A DNA stretch of 64,000 bases, from NCBI RefSeq assembly GCF_026230105.1, contig NC_079474.1:37214294-37278293 (forward strand), given 5' to 3'. The position numbers and the translations under genes were made by a program. The notes beneath the pieces are model-generated. The model had not been told where the DNA came from and did no database searches. It saw only the letters and a list, made by a program, of their open reading frames with translations. Of this stretch, positions 12,540 to 23,605 are shown one piece after another. Source of the stretch: Diorhabda sublineata. Taxonomy: Eukaryota; Arthropoda; Insecta; Coleoptera; Chrysomelidae. How positions within the stretch are numbered: the stretch's first letter is position 1; each line of letters begins with the position of its first letter.

Positions 12540-12790
12540 TTACCGACGATCATAATACATCACGTGATCGTGCACAGTCCCACACATCGTAGTGTGCACT
12601 GTGCTCAATTGAGACATATCAAAAAGAGCAGAAAAGCTCGCGCGCTAACAGCCCCGCCGTGATATTCCACGGCGACGAGGGCAATATGGCGGATTTTAGA
12701 GAAGCTCACTTGAACGCTGTTGCCAAAGGCATAGCAATAACAAACTTTGAAAGAGGCGATGACTGACACACAAAAATTGTAAGGTTAATA
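12540..12790. other. GC-rich island with E-box, hairpin and short ATG frame
   Basis: An abrupt rise in G+C relative to its surroundings. It holds a CACGTG E-box (12561-12566) and an imperfect 33-nt hairpin at 12572-12604 whose arms are GCACAGT/ACTGTGC and CACAC/GTGTG. Near 12680, CAATATGGCGG (a YY1-like core) is followed by a 27-codon frame beginning MADFREAHLNAVAKG and ending at a TGA. It resembles a promoter/5'-exon region or the terminal region of an unrecognised transposon. No homologous family is recognised and no following exon was found, so function is open. Confidence 0.35.
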
Positions 12791-13149
12791 ATAATTAGTA
12801 GTGAGGATCTAACCACAATTTGAGTATTATATCATATTTTTATGTAGTCGATATAGATTTTAACAATAACAACACTATATAAAAATGACTTCATATACAT
12901 TCTTTTCTTCCAGTACGTTGATTAAATGAATTAAATGCCTTTTATATTGTTTGAAAAATTCCTTAATTCTCAACAATCTATACTGATATTTACTTCTTAT
13001 TGATTAATTACGCGATAGCTAACTTCTGACTTCACTTTTGCGCTTGAACGTAATTGATTTAACTCTTTCGTGGCTAGTCAAACATAAATTGATTTAGTGA
13101 AAAGGTCAAACAATTAAGTGTCATTAAGTGTCAATTGAAACAGCATCAA
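12791..13149. other. AT-rich spacer
   Basis: Nothing recognised. Confidence 0.35.
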
Positions 13150-13229
13150 AAGTATATATCAGCGCAAAAATTATTCATTTTCACTTGGAAGTTAAGGTGG
13201 TTATTTTGATTTTTATGGCTGAGGTGAGT
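13150..13229 (+). promoter_or_regulatory. possible TATA-driven start with mini first exon
   Basis: TATATA at 13153-13158 is followed about 57 bp later by ATGGCTGAG (13215-13223) placed directly against a consensus 5' splice site GTGAGT (13224-13229). The arrangement would give a first coding exon of three codons (Met-Ala-Glu). Each component is common by chance in AT-rich DNA and no downstream exon was identified, so this is only a candidate transcription start. Confidence 0.22.
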
Positions 13230-13652
13230 TTTTTCATTTTTTTTTCGGAACAAAAAATGATCCATTTTAAGTGTTTTCAGTTTTTAAAGGATTTGTGACG
13301 CAAGACTACGGATTCACTCACAAAACAAAAAAGTGATAAAAAGAATCTAATTAAGAATCGAAAGTAATTTTATGATATATTTTTTATTGTTGTAAAAATT
13401 TTCCATTTCAATCTCCAGGAATATCCGGAATGTTAATGATTTCAATTTTGTTTGTTGACAATATATGTTTTCAAACTACTCCAAAAAATGTGACCCACTA
13501 GTAAATTTTGGAAAATCTTACTCAGTAACTTCTGTACAAAGTAATATTTACAAAGGATTTTACGGCTACAAATTCAAAAGAAATATAGAATTTTCTATAA
13601 TTGAACTTAATCTTATTCGGAAGTATAATTGCTACTGATGTGGCTTTTAGTC

Positions 13653-13915
13653 ATATTAAAAATAGAGAGAGCGAGTTATGAGAGCTTGTTTAAGGGGACC
13701 CGAAGTGCTGATACAGAGAGAGAGAACATCGATATACCACTTTCTATATCTCTACTCTATTCTGATTGGATCGCGATGTCGTCTAGGTTTTGAGTACTTG
13801 GAATGGCAAAAGAGGAGAATATCATAAAGTTTATATGTTTTCATTAACAGAAGCCGTTTCTCTCTCTTCCATAAGTACAATTCCACTCACATGCCGCTCT
13901 CTCTATCTTCAATAT
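13653..13915. mobile_element. candidate MITE, about 260 bp
   Basis: Left sequence ATATTAAAAATAGAGAGAGC (13653 onward) and the reverse complement of the right end (ATATTGAAGATAGAGAGAGC, ending 13915) agree at 19 of 21 positions counting the last G. The similarity continues weakly inward (ATGAGAG versus ATGTGAG). The interior is non-coding and rich in GA/CT runs. No clear target-site duplication was identified. The GA-rich content makes a chance inverted match somewhat more likely than for a random sequence. Confidence 0.5.
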
Positions 13916-14359
13916 TAACTATAAAATAGGCTATAAAATAATTTCTATACATCTTAATTTTCACTTGGTTACTGGAAACTCTTTTCATGAATCAAACAAA
14001 TCACACAAATGTAAAATATAAATTAGAATATTGTCTTGGCCCTTATTTCCACAATCATCATCACTTTTTTTTGTATGGTCAAATAAATGCTTTTGTTCTG
14101 AAAAGATAATTCACATATACATTTAGTTTGTTAAAAACGCAACGTAAATTGCTAATGATTCCGTTGAAATAGTTATTTTTATGTCAAGGACTGAAAGTGC
14201 TCCTTTGTTAGAAGAGTCTGAAAATTGGGAGGCGAGCGAAGCGAGGCGAGCAACAGACGAGTCTCACAAAGTAGTATTTCAACCGCGGCGTACGTAACAT
14301 TTTTTAGACGACGCATAAGAATGTAACAAGAATTCTATTATATTTTCTCTGGTTAGTTT

Positions 14360-14702
14360 TTAATTTTTTTGCAGTGTCCCCTTTGTTTTGTTTCTTTAGG
14401 AAATTGATGAGTTTTGGATATTTGTTGATGTGAACATCTTGTTTTATTACCAGAGTACTTTTAATCAACGAGATTGTAGACCATAAAGTAAAACTTTTTC
14501 AGAATCTAGAAATTTCCGAAAAATAAACGAGCACTACGTTTTCCGTTGGGTTTTCCGCCTTTTTTTGGAGACACCACTTCATAAAGAGCTCGTACTGTTT
14601 TTCGTACCTTGTACGAGATTTATCCGGCAACGAATATTGCTTTGTTCGGTGAGATGAGGTGGCGTGGATTCGAGTAACTCTCGCTGATGTTTTCTTTTTC
14701 AT
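14360..14702 (-). pseudogene. tyrosine-recombinase-like core-binding domain fragment
   Basis: From a Met at 14702 the minus strand encodes a basic leader, then SRTRYEKQYELFMKWCLQKK, ENPTENVVLVYFSEISRF, a TGA, and in the same frame KSFTLWSTISLIKSTLVIKQ, DVHINKYPKLINFLKKQNKG. The pattern RYEK.Y..F..WC...........ENV.L.YF.ELS...KPSTLW..YSM.K..L..K...D..KY.KL..FLKRK matches the helical SAM-like core-binding domain of tyrosine recombinases. In insects that domain occurs in Crypton-type elements and related domesticated multi-copy genes (from memory). Only about 110 codons are present. The catalytic R-H-R-Y domain was not found downstream, where the frame becomes random. A single stop interrupts an otherwise open frame. 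Placement in Cryptons versus a domesticated derivative is inference. Confidence 0.6.
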
Positions 14703-15025
14703 AATTATTCATTGTTATTCATTAATTTAGACAAAACTTCGGATAAAACACATCATTTCAGAAAATTAAAAATTTAAGGTTATGCAAAATCATCGAGGTG
14801 AAACTGTCAACTGTCAACACTGAAGTAGCTAGAGTCACATTTAAGAAAGTTGAAGCTGTCTACTCCAGAGTGTCCCGAAAGTGTTTTGCAGTACGAAACT
14901 GTCACTTTCACTACCTGGAACAGTCAAAACAACGTTCAAATAGCGTCGACTAAAAAATAATTTTTCATAATAAATCAGGCATCAGAAAAACTGTACACCC
15001 TAAATAGTTACTTTTCTTAAATTCA

Positions 15026-15026
<1 letters not shown>
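14703..15026. other. spacer
   Basis: No recognisable feature. It lies upstream of the recombinase-like frame and would contain its leader if that was ever transcribed. Confidence 0.3.

Positions 15027-15068
<42 letters not shown>
15027..15068. repeat. (TA)21 microsatellite
   Basis: A perfect TA dinucleotide run of 42 bases. Confidence 0.97.
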
Positions 15069-15071
<3 letters not shown>

Positions 15072-15783
15072 AAAATAGATTTTATGAAATTTCCTTCTAG
15101 AAACTATAGGAATAATTCAAATGTTTAAATTGTTTGTATGACTAAACCTTATTCTCCCCTTATGTGCCGTTTATGGCAATATGGCGGTTTAAGAATTGAC
15201 TTGGTCGTCGTTTCTCAGTCTTAAATAAATAAAATATGCGATGGTTTAAACGAAGAGAACGAAAGGACTGTGTCTGCGACAACGGCAAGACATAATTTCT
15301 TCGGAGCGGTTCACAGACAGCAGAATGGATTTGAGACACGACGAGAGTATAACAACCGACCACAGCAACAATGATCGAGTGTATATTGTCCAACAGCCAT
15401 GGGAAATAATTGACTTATTGGCTGAAGAGTTGAGGCAACTGGGGAATTATGAGTTGAGATGTCAACGAGCCGACTAGAAGCTATCTTTATTCACTTTAGC
15501 GGTAATTACAACGTAATGTTTTAATTACGAAATGTATGGTTTTACACATAAGAATGAACCGCTTTAATTGATTGTACTTGAATTGAATTTAATATAATAT
15601 ATGAGTTTACATCACAATGAACAAAAGTGACGTTGAAACTTATCTTACTTCTACAAGACCACGAGGGATACTATTCATATTTGTATCCTTGGAATCACTG
15701 TTTCCTCAAACTCCAGGTAAGCACAAGAGGGTAAACCCTATTACATACGAGTAGTTCAAATGGTGCATGCCATTTGGAGGTAC
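15069..15783. other. unassigned, moderately GC-richer at 15160-15500
   Basis: A 77-codon minus-strand frame (15160-15393) is open but matches no family I recognise. Sequence such as GTCGTGTCTCAAATCCATTC on the minus strand resembles LTR-type non-coding DNA, but no second copy exists in the window. Confidence 0.25.
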
Positions 15784-15912
15784 CTGTGGATATTGATCTT
15801 GAGCTTCTGTAGGTTGTAGTCTTCGGGAAAGACGTGTCTTGGTAGCTGCACTTCTCCAAAGGAAAAGAGACGTTCTGGTCGTCTGCGGGCTTTTGGGCTT
15901 TTGCAAATCTTC
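15784..15912 (-). other. candidate orphan exon (129 bp)
   Basis: On the minus strand, CAATTTAG precedes base 15912 (possible 3' splice site after a pyrimidine-containing tract). CAG/GTACCT follows base 15784 (possible 5' splice site). The enclosed 129 bp is GC-richer than its surroundings, is a multiple of three, and is open in all three frames; one frame reads EDLQKPKSPQTTRTSLFLWR and another SFGEVQLPRHVFPEDYNLQK. No family is recognised. It may be a host exon, part of a retrotransposon, or chance. Confidence 0.25.
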
Positions 15913-16324
15913 CTAAATTGTAAACAAGTTCCATTTATCACTAAATAGTCCTAAAGGAGCAAAAAAATAATCACAGATTTTAATTTGTCACTTCGCTCTG
16001 CGATAAATCGAAAGAGAATTGCTAATGATGTTTTTTGGTAATGTTACCTAACATCAGAAATGTTTGTTGTTCGACCAGCATTCACTGTAACTACCTTAGA
16101 AATGGTTAATATATTCCGATTCTTTGTAATATTCAGCCGAACGGGTATACAATATTTTCAACAAAAATTTTCTTGCTGTCTGCAAGGTGGGTGCCGCGAT
16201 TGTTTGGTATTGATTAAAAGCTCGCTCGCATTAAAAATTCATACGATTATTTGAATTTCTACAAATGCTATTCAAGTGAATGACACGTAGGTAGACAATT
16301 TTATTCTAGAAACGATAAGAATCG

Positions 16325-16520
16325 AACAATGGACGACCTCATCCGAAAATCGTGCTCGGAAAAATTACTTTATAGATTATTTAGAAAAAGGAGAAAGAAT
16401 ATTATGAGGATTTTCCGACACGTTTTGATGCCGACCTTATAGCAGAAAAACACATTTGGTGATGACAAGCGTTTGGTTCTATTATGATATTACGCCTGCC
16501 CATTCGTCCGCTATTGGACG
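16325..16520 (+). pseudogene. mariner transposase catalytic fragment
   Basis: The plus strand reads YFIDYLEKGERIL, then pieces RFDADLIAEKTHLGDD across a frame change, then YDITPAHSSAI, matching mariner IDYLEKGKTI...RFD..IAEKRPHL...HHDNAPAHTS. The second catalytic Asp is retained in this piece. It abuts, head-on, a minus-strand mariner fragment of another lineage. Confidence 0.6.
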
Positions 16521-16524
16521 AATA

Positions 16525-16905
16525 TGTAGAGTCAAAAGGGTTTTGGAAATTAAGTTGAAAACTGGAATAATCCAATTCAAACTTCAATTCATCAATTTTG
16601 ACTATTGCTATAATAAATGTGTGAGTTTGAGCATTTTCCTGATGAAACAACACTTTCTTCTTAACCAAATGCGGCTGTTTTTGCTTGATTTCTTCGCTCA
16701 AACGTTGCAGATTGTTTTTTATAAGATAGCTAATGAAAATTATCACATGCGCATCCCAAAAAACTGACGCCGTGGTCTTGCCTGCAGATGGAACAGTCTT
16801 TGTCTTTTTTGGAGTATTGGAAATTGAGTTAAAAATGGAATATTTCTCTTTATATCTGCAAATACAGTCTTCATCAATCAGCCCCTGTATATGATTTTCA
16901 AAAAA
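16525..16905 (-). pseudogene. mariner transposase central fragment
   Basis: The minus strand encodes TPKKTKTVPSAGKTTASVFW, DAHVIIFISYLIKNNLQRLS, EEIKQKQPHLVKKKVLFHQE and NAQTHTFIIAIVKIDELKFE, an unbroken stretch of the mariner catalytic domain (KTVPSAGKVMASVFWDARGIIFIDYL...EEIK.KRPHLAKKKVLFHQDNAPAHT...AKI.ELKFELL). The second catalytic Asp in HQDNAP is Glu here. The frame continues by chance through the neighbouring fragment to 16402. Same family as 11161-12274. Confidence 0.85.
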
Positions 16906-16919
16906 AGAACGATTAATCA

Positions 16920-17504
16920 CAATAATATTTATATTATGTAATATTATCCAACGCTACAGTATAGGCTACATTCATTAATTATTCAGTTGTATTCATTTCA
17001 GAGACTAAAGTAGCACTTCTAATGTATCTCGTATACTTATTATGTTAGATTTGCGCCATTTCCTTTTTGTTAATTTTTTTATCTAAGCGTTGGTAATCAC
17101 GTTGGATTGTATTCACAACAGAAATAAACTCCAACAAGATATATAAAAGTTACATTCCGCATGTTAATGGATCATTCTCAACGAAAAGATAACAAAATTA
17201 AGTTGGAATAGCAAATTACACAAAACGAAGATTGAAGGAAACCCAAAATAGATTTCCATTCATTAAGTCGTACTATTTTTAAATATTTACTCAACAGTGT
17301 TCAACAATTATTAGCGGGAAATGTCATTGGTACCTAATTCAAATTTTCATTCATTAGAAAATATGGGACACATTCATAATTTCCCTTACCTGTTGATTGA
17401 GTTCATTGAGTAATTATTTTATGACAAAATATTTCTATTCAAAAAATAGCTAATTGAAATTATATATGTGGGCAAATCTACAAATCATCTTATGAATAAT
17501 GTGA
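16920..17504. other. AT-rich spacer
   Basis: Nothing recognised. Confidence 0.35.
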
Positions 17505-18602
17505 TGTACGAGAAATACTTGACCTAACACATTCTCCAGCGAGGTTCAATACGTGCGATTCTCCTTTCATGATAAGAATCGTCGAGCTCCTCAAAATAGC
17601 CATTAACTGCCGAAATCACCTCTCCATTGTTGGAAAATCTTTAACCACTGAGCCATTTTTTGAAGTCTGGAAACAGCAATTCAAACTTCAATTTATTAAT
17701 TTTGACCATTGCAGTAACGGATTGTGAGTTTAGGCATTCTCTTGATGAAACATTACTTACTTATTCGCCAAATGCGGTCGTTTTTGCTTGATCCTTTCGC
17801 TGAAACGTAGCAATAAGTTCGCATGATACTCGCCGTTGATTGTTTTTCCTTTTTCAAGAGCCAATAAAAATTATCGTGCATCCCAAAAACCGACGCCCTT
17901 ACCTTACCTGCAGATGTAACGGTCTTTGTCTTCTTTGGAGTCCGTTCTCCCTTTTCAGTCTATTGTTTTGATTATTGTTGATTTGTTTCGGTTGTGAAGT
18001 GATGGACCCAAGTTTCATTCATGGTTATGAAACGGCGCAAATATTCGGCTTTATGTCTGTTAAATATTGCCTAACACTTGGTGGAAACATATTCACGACG
18101 CTGTTTTTGTTCCATTATGAGCAAACGCGGCACCTATCTTGCGCACAGCTTTCTCAAGTCCAAATTTCAAGTTATTATGACATGTACAGCATTTTTTAAA
18201 ATGCCTACTATTTCTGCTAGCTTGAACTTTGTGGATTTTCTTCAATGTTTCTAGAGTCGTCACCTCATTTTATTGACCACTGCGATGCTGGTCTTTGCAG
18301 GTCGTATGGCCTCGTTTAAACTCTGTTACTCTGCTACCCAATATTTTACTGTTGATAACGAAGGTTTTATATTGGTTGGGGCTGAGGCCTTTCAAATAAA
18401 AGTATTGTATCACATAACGTTGACTAATTTTTTTCATGTTTATGAATTCATTGAAACATTCACTATTGATGGCTGCCAAACAAATATTAAACGACGTGAA
18501 GTCTCCAAACTTATGCTGTGTAGATTGTGTACTTTCTAATACAGTGGTATTTTTCAAGCCACTACCGCCATTCAGGCTAGGTACTTCTGGTTCATCCTTG
18601 TA
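17505..18602 (-). mobile_element. mariner relic with one TIR (same family as 11161-12274)
   Basis: The right end (minus-strand 5' end) ends ...TTCATCCTTGTA at 18602, whose reverse complement TACAAGGATGAACCAGAAGT matches the family terminus. The transposase reads RYVIQYFYLKGLSP, VTEFKRGHTTCKDQHRSGQ, PKKTKTVTSAGKVRASVFG, GEYHANLL, IKQKRPHLANK and KLKFELLFPDFKKW. The segment with the third catalytic motif (YSPDLAP) has been cut out between KFELL and FPDFKKW. The 3' end stops near the HRW.KC motif, so the other TIR is lost. It is disrupted by several stops. Confidence 0.85.
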
Positions 18603-18689
18603 TACTCAAAACAATCTAATGATACAGAATAATAGAGAAACCACTAACAAACTGAGATAGGGGTGAAACCAGGGAACAATCTATAGAAG

Positions 18690-19040
18690 TTGTGACAGGC
18701 AAAAATACTGAAAATCTACAACCAAGAAAGATCTGTTGGATATGTCAATCTGAGCGATCTAAAAATACAAACAGGAGATTTCGCGGGGCACTACCGATTC
18801 AATGGATACCTGTAGACTTAACTGAGAGTGCAATATACATATTCTGTTATTTCTATCTACTATCTTCCAAGTGTGACAAGCTCCGAAACTCTAGGACCTT
18901 ATACCTAGGAGCGTATAAAATAGAAGATCTCTAACAGAAAAAGCCATCCCATATTCCGAACTTTCTAAGAGGAGTGGGATTAATGGATCAGCTGTAAACA
19001 CAGAGTATCTCCAGTGTCATAGCAAGCAAAAGGGACACAA
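18690..19040 (+). pseudogene. RNase H-type LINE 3' end, copy 1
   Basis: Homologous to 41465-42000 (minus). Plus-strand frames read RQAKILKIYNQERS and GHYRFNGYL, where the other copy has RQAKTLLENYNQSR and GHCHLNKHM. Beyond the old stop, the untranslated tail ATGGATCAGCTGTAAACAC and TCTCCAGT...ATAGCAAG is shared with 41465-41540. This is the C-terminal zinc-knuckle-like region after the RNase H domain of a non-LTR retrotransposon plus its 3' UTR, heavily mutated. Confidence 0.7.
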
Positions 19041-19639
19041 AAACGTAAGGATACGAGAGCGAGTCAATAAGATGAATGGAAGGCTCGTTCTAGCAAAAGA
19101 AATAATTTTTCCACATTGTGCCCGTTGAGATCTTCCACGTTGTTCAAGGCTTCTACTATTTTTTCATAAAAAATGAGATTTATAAAATTGGTAAGATTGA
19201 TGACATATTTTAGGCAAATTTCTGTCAAAATAAGTAAGAAGTCATTTGGGATTGAATATCATATACCAAATGAGAAAGCAATATTTATACATTTCGTAGT
19301 AGAAACGTATGTGCTCTTTTACATTATTCGGGTACAGATAAATTTTTTTTTTGACCAAATACGATCAATTTTTGACCACGTTGCCATTATTTTACGCCGT
19401 TTAAGCCCGAGAAACTCATTTTTTCGAGTAGTTTCCTTTCTGGTGTGTTGTGGTGGCTCCACGCATCAATAAAAGAACACGTCTATAATGCGATTCAATA
19501 ACGACAATTGTTGAATTTCTCTGAGCAACATTGAATCCTATTTTACAAATTATTTTTTATTTTAGTATTTTAACATTATGCTTAGATTTTATGTTTAAGG
19601 AAAGTTAACATTTAGTTGAAAGATATTTTAGAAAAGGAA
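19041..19639. other. unassigned
   Basis: A 99-codon open frame (19173-19472) has no recognised similarity; its composition is as expected from AT-rich DNA. Confidence 0.3.
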
Positions 19640-19930
19640 AAGTAAGTCCTGCCTCTGTTTTATGACCCCGGACACATGGGTCACACAAAGGACTCTTTTA
19701 CTTTTCGGAGTAATGCATATATTTTAGTAAAACATCTGTAATTTTACGATTCTTAAGGAGAGGGTTAGACCTCATTGTAAATATTTTATTATTAGTTTTT
19801 AGTTAGTACAAACCGACTCTTTCGAGCGTGAGGACGCTTCTCGAAAACGTAGTCTTTTAAAATAAAGACTTGATATATGAATGTTAAACACTGTGTATTT
19901 CATTTATAAATATAAAACCTAATAATCACG
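19640..19930 (+). repeat. possible solo LTR-like segment
   Basis: Holds an imperfect hairpin (AAAAGTAAGTCCT around 19638 and AGGACTCTTTTACTTTT around 19690). A segment of the style of insect Gypsy LTRs follows: CCTCATTGTAAATATTTTAT, CTCTTTCGAGCG, a polyadenylation signal AATAAA at about 19861, then an AT-rich U5-like end. No second copy, primer-binding site or gag/pol is present, so this is suggestive only. Confidence 0.25.
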
Positions 19931-20970
19931 ATTACCTATCCACAACTTTCAACAACAATCTTCTCTGAAAAATAATGTATCAATACAGATTACTGACTAA
20001 TCGGCAGAACTGTTTATACTATTTTCCATGCTTCCTGAACTTGCTCACTTCCATTGCGAACGAAATTAATTTACAGTATTAGACAAAAACGTTTTTCCCA
20101 AGTTAATGGGCTTGAAAAACTGAGAAAAAAAGAAAAATACTGTTTAAGTTTATCTTCAATTTGTAATGTTTTTTAACATTTATGTTGTTCAAAAACTATT
20201 ATATTTAAATGGAATTATTTTATATTACAATCAATGTTGTACAATTGTCTTGTTGTACTAATATGTTAACTTATATCAAATACGTAAATTGAAAATTATA
20301 GAAGCTCTAATGTTGGAAAAGATATCGTTTATCGCATTATTTTCTTTCCTTTGCTTCTTCTTTTGTTCATTTGTAAGTGAAGTCCTAAGCTCGTAACAAT
20401 ATTTGTTTGTATTTGAAATTTGGGGTTACTCAAATACTTTTTAAATCTAAAATGCTTACCTAAAAGGAATGCATTTTTGTTTCCAATACTCTATTTTCAT
20501 TAAAGAAGATCACTTTAGCCATAATTATTAATTAAAGTTAGCAGTATAACTTCCACAGGGCTCGATATTAAGCCTTTCTCATTTGACACAAATATTTAAT
20601 ATGTTTCTTTTAACTCACTTTTCCACTAAATTTAATTGATTTTCTTGCGACTAGGGAAACGCAGGTTGATCATTCAAAATTCCCAGTACAGAAGTTTGAT
20701 TAAGACGTGATTAGACTAGAGAAGACTAGGTGATTGTAAAAGTCAAATCATATCAATTGCAAAAAAAATCCTTACACATTTAAGTTAAAAATAAGTGAAA
20801 CCACTACTGCAAAGAAGAGTTTGAAGTTGTTGAGATTTAAGAATCTCTTCGATTTCTACAATACTTGAGAAAGGTTAATATTCTAAGAAAGTTCTATAGA
20901 ATTTTGGTATTAATATTTAATTATATATATTAATATTTAAGGAAAAAAGAGCAAAAATGGATTTCCAGCC
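19931..20970. other. AT-rich spacer
   Basis: Nothing recognised. Confidence 0.4.
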
Positions 20971-21285
20971 TTATTTAAGCCATGCTTCCTTATCTGGAAG
21001 AGTTTGATAGAACTCTATGTAGATACTGCACAATTTTTTATGGTACATAATAATTATTTGAAGAGTGTTATTTGTTTTGTGATGATACAAACATGTAATA
21101 ATAGGTTTGTTCCAACCCATCGAAAAACCGTCCTTGGTACGGTGAAGATGCTGCGTATTAGAGATTACGTGTTCCAACCGGGCAGTTACCGTTATAAGAA
21201 CAATTCTGTTTTGCGTTCCAACCGACTTGGATATCGTTGGCACATACCTCGTCTTGTAAAGGCCTCAATTCTGTTTGTACTATGA
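20971..21285. other. GC-richer block, open on both strands
   Basis: A 93-codon plus-strand frame and a 90-codon minus-strand frame overlap here in a block distinctly richer in G+C. The motif GTTCCAACC occurs three times (about 21108, 21171 and 21216). The minus strand contains FTVPRTVF and WVGTN-like stretches in another frame. I do not recognise the family; the block looks like part of a dispersed repeat rather than a host gene. Confidence 0.3.
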
Positions 21286-22955
21286 CCAGAATAATTCTGT
21301 TTACTTAATTACTCAACTGATGTATAGGAAGAAAAGAATGTTTAAAAAATTTATTTTCATTTGGTGCTTGTTTTACGTTTCGAATGTAGAGGCTATATTT
21401 GAATCCCGTGAATGTACTCCTACTATAGTCATATGTTATCTAAAAAAATTCTAATTTTTGAGAACAACCTTCAAGTCGTCATAAATAAGATAATATGATT
21501 GATAGACAAGAATTTGTACTTAACGTTCTTCAAAATGGCTAATAAATCATCTGAAAACAATAAATGTTCGTAGGAGAATATATATATTTCATAACTGCTT
21601 GATATACGACTAATTCTCGTACCATTGTTTGCTATTTTAATTGAAATAAGAAATTTAAATACTAAAAAAGTTAATACATAATCATAGGCGTACTACTCTT
21701 TGCTTGAATAGAAAATTAACAATCTTTGAATTTGATTAAAAATATATTTCCCCTATCCTAAGCATATGTGTTGAGAGTCAAATATGAGAGGATTAATATC
21801 AAGCTCCAAAAATATACATTCATGCAAAAAATATTCATTTTTACGTAGAAATTATTGTACCCATTTTTAATTATTGTGTTTTTCCATCGAAATAGAATAT
21901 CAGTACATCTAAATTAAAATCAAAATTGATTCGCGACATAAATTCACAAACAACCAAATAAAAAAAGAAGCAAAATAAAGAAAGAAGGTAGGTAAAGAGC
22001 TAAAAATTTCTAGAAAGTCGTTTCTAACAAGCTGGACAACTCAAACGCATCGAAAGCAAAATATTCCTCAATGTGCACATGCTACAGTTCCACTTAGATC
22101 AGTTGAATGTAAAAGAAGCCAAGATTTTCAAGTTTAAGATGTATTTGAGGTGTTTAATTGCTGATATACTAAATCATTTGAAAATACAATCCAAATCATC
22201 AGATACAATGGAAAATATACCTCTTAATGCCAACCTTCTTTAATACGTTCAGAAGAGATGTAGCAATCATACAACGCAATATGGGTTTAAATTTTGGAAA
22301 AAAAGAAGTACCAAAAAATATAATTTGTAAAAACAGTAGTGAGACTGATTATGCTAAACAGCTATGAGACATGAACATTGATTCAAAATCGAATGACCCG
22401 TATAAATACAACTAAAATGACGGATGAAGGATGAAGGACAATAGAAAATAAAACGAAAAGAGAGAATTAGAAATGGAGCATATAGACAAAAGACAAATTC
22501 ATTTGATGTTGAAATATGTGTTAACAAAAAAGAACATTAGAATCCAAAATAGCAGGAAGCCTCTTGTTTCCTTATTCTTTTCAACAAGGACATAAGAAGA
22601 GGATGATTATCATCATCTTCATAGCTTGAAATTGATTTGCGTCTTCCGTATATAGTATCCGGTGAAGCTGTGACTAGTGGTATCTCTACTACTCATATAT
22701 CTCAATGATTGAGGTTTACACAGTACAAACAGTCGTAATTAAGTAATATATAATAATAATGCCTCTTTTTCGTAGTAAATGATCATATAATCGAGAAGTT
22801 TGCACTATTTAATTTAAATAACGTATTTCATAAATAATGTCGGTTTCCAATGTTCTCTTTGTTTATTGAATGATCATAAAAACAACCTTGATATTAGAAG
22901 TGTGCTCATCTTATTCTATGCTCAACTTTTAGCAAACAAAGGTAAAATCATTCGT
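21286..22955. other. AT-rich spacer
   Basis: Nothing recognised over about 1.7 kb, apart from a short duplicated GGATGAAGGATGAAGGA near 22422. Confidence 0.4.
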
Positions 22956-22959
22956 TAGG

Positions 22960-23605
22960 CTTAGACGTAAAAAACTATCGCAATGTATTTTCAAGTTTCA
23001 AATTTTTTTCAACGCATGAATATCATCACAGATCTGAATAAATAGTAATCTGACGGTGTTGGTTGAGGTAGGAGTTCATACCACCAATTTATTTGAACTT
23101 ATTCTGCGTAACTTTCATAGTATCTTGTTAAGCTTTGTCTTGATATGAGAGAATCCGCTTTCGTTTAACCAAATCTAGTTATTTTTTCGATAAAACCTCA
23201 AACATTCACATCAGCTGTCCACTATATACCTCGGCATTGATAACTCGACCATATGGAATGATTTATAATTTTTTGAGACACACGCACACAAAAAGGTTCA
23301 AATCGAAGTAACAACGCGTCTAATAAAATGATGGGCAGGGCAAGGAGCTGTTTATACACCTATTCACAACGATTCGCTTTAATCTCGGTTCGAGTGGCAT
23401 TAATCGGCAACTTTTCCAAATCTTCCAAGTATGGTATCTTTAGAAGGTCCAAAGGAGTCTGATAATCGGCGAGTGCTGGTACTAGGTTGGTTTTCAATTG
23501 CTTCCTCTGTAACCTCTCAATCCCACACATGTGGACGACCTGAGCGCGATCCATCTTCAAGTGTCAAAGCTTCACCATGAGAACGATTCAAAAACGCTGT
23601 AACTT
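22960..23605 (-). pseudogene. cecropia-like (Hsmar1-type) mariner relic
   Basis: Minus-strand frames read LEDGSRSGRPHVWD, EVTEEAIENQPSTSTRRLSD, SFGPSKDTIL and GKV, the second helix-turn-helix of a cecropia/Hsmar1-type mariner (RSGRP...IE..P..TTRELA...G..HSTI.RHL..IGKV). It then jumps to YGRVINAEVYSGQLM, LDLVKRKRILSYQDKA and VTQNK, matching (L)LPE..TINA.VYC.QL...LVNRKGVVFHQDNARPHT...TQ.K. The stretch between, which should hold the first catalytic Asp (DEKW), is missing. Later YYLFRS-like text matches DYHLFRSL. Stops and frameshifts throughout. Confidence 0.75.

Noticed and set aside
16402..16920. 172-codon minus-strand frame as one gene
   Set aside because: Only residues up to about the middle match mariner; the rest is antisense of a second mariner fragment. 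It is a chance fusion of two relics.
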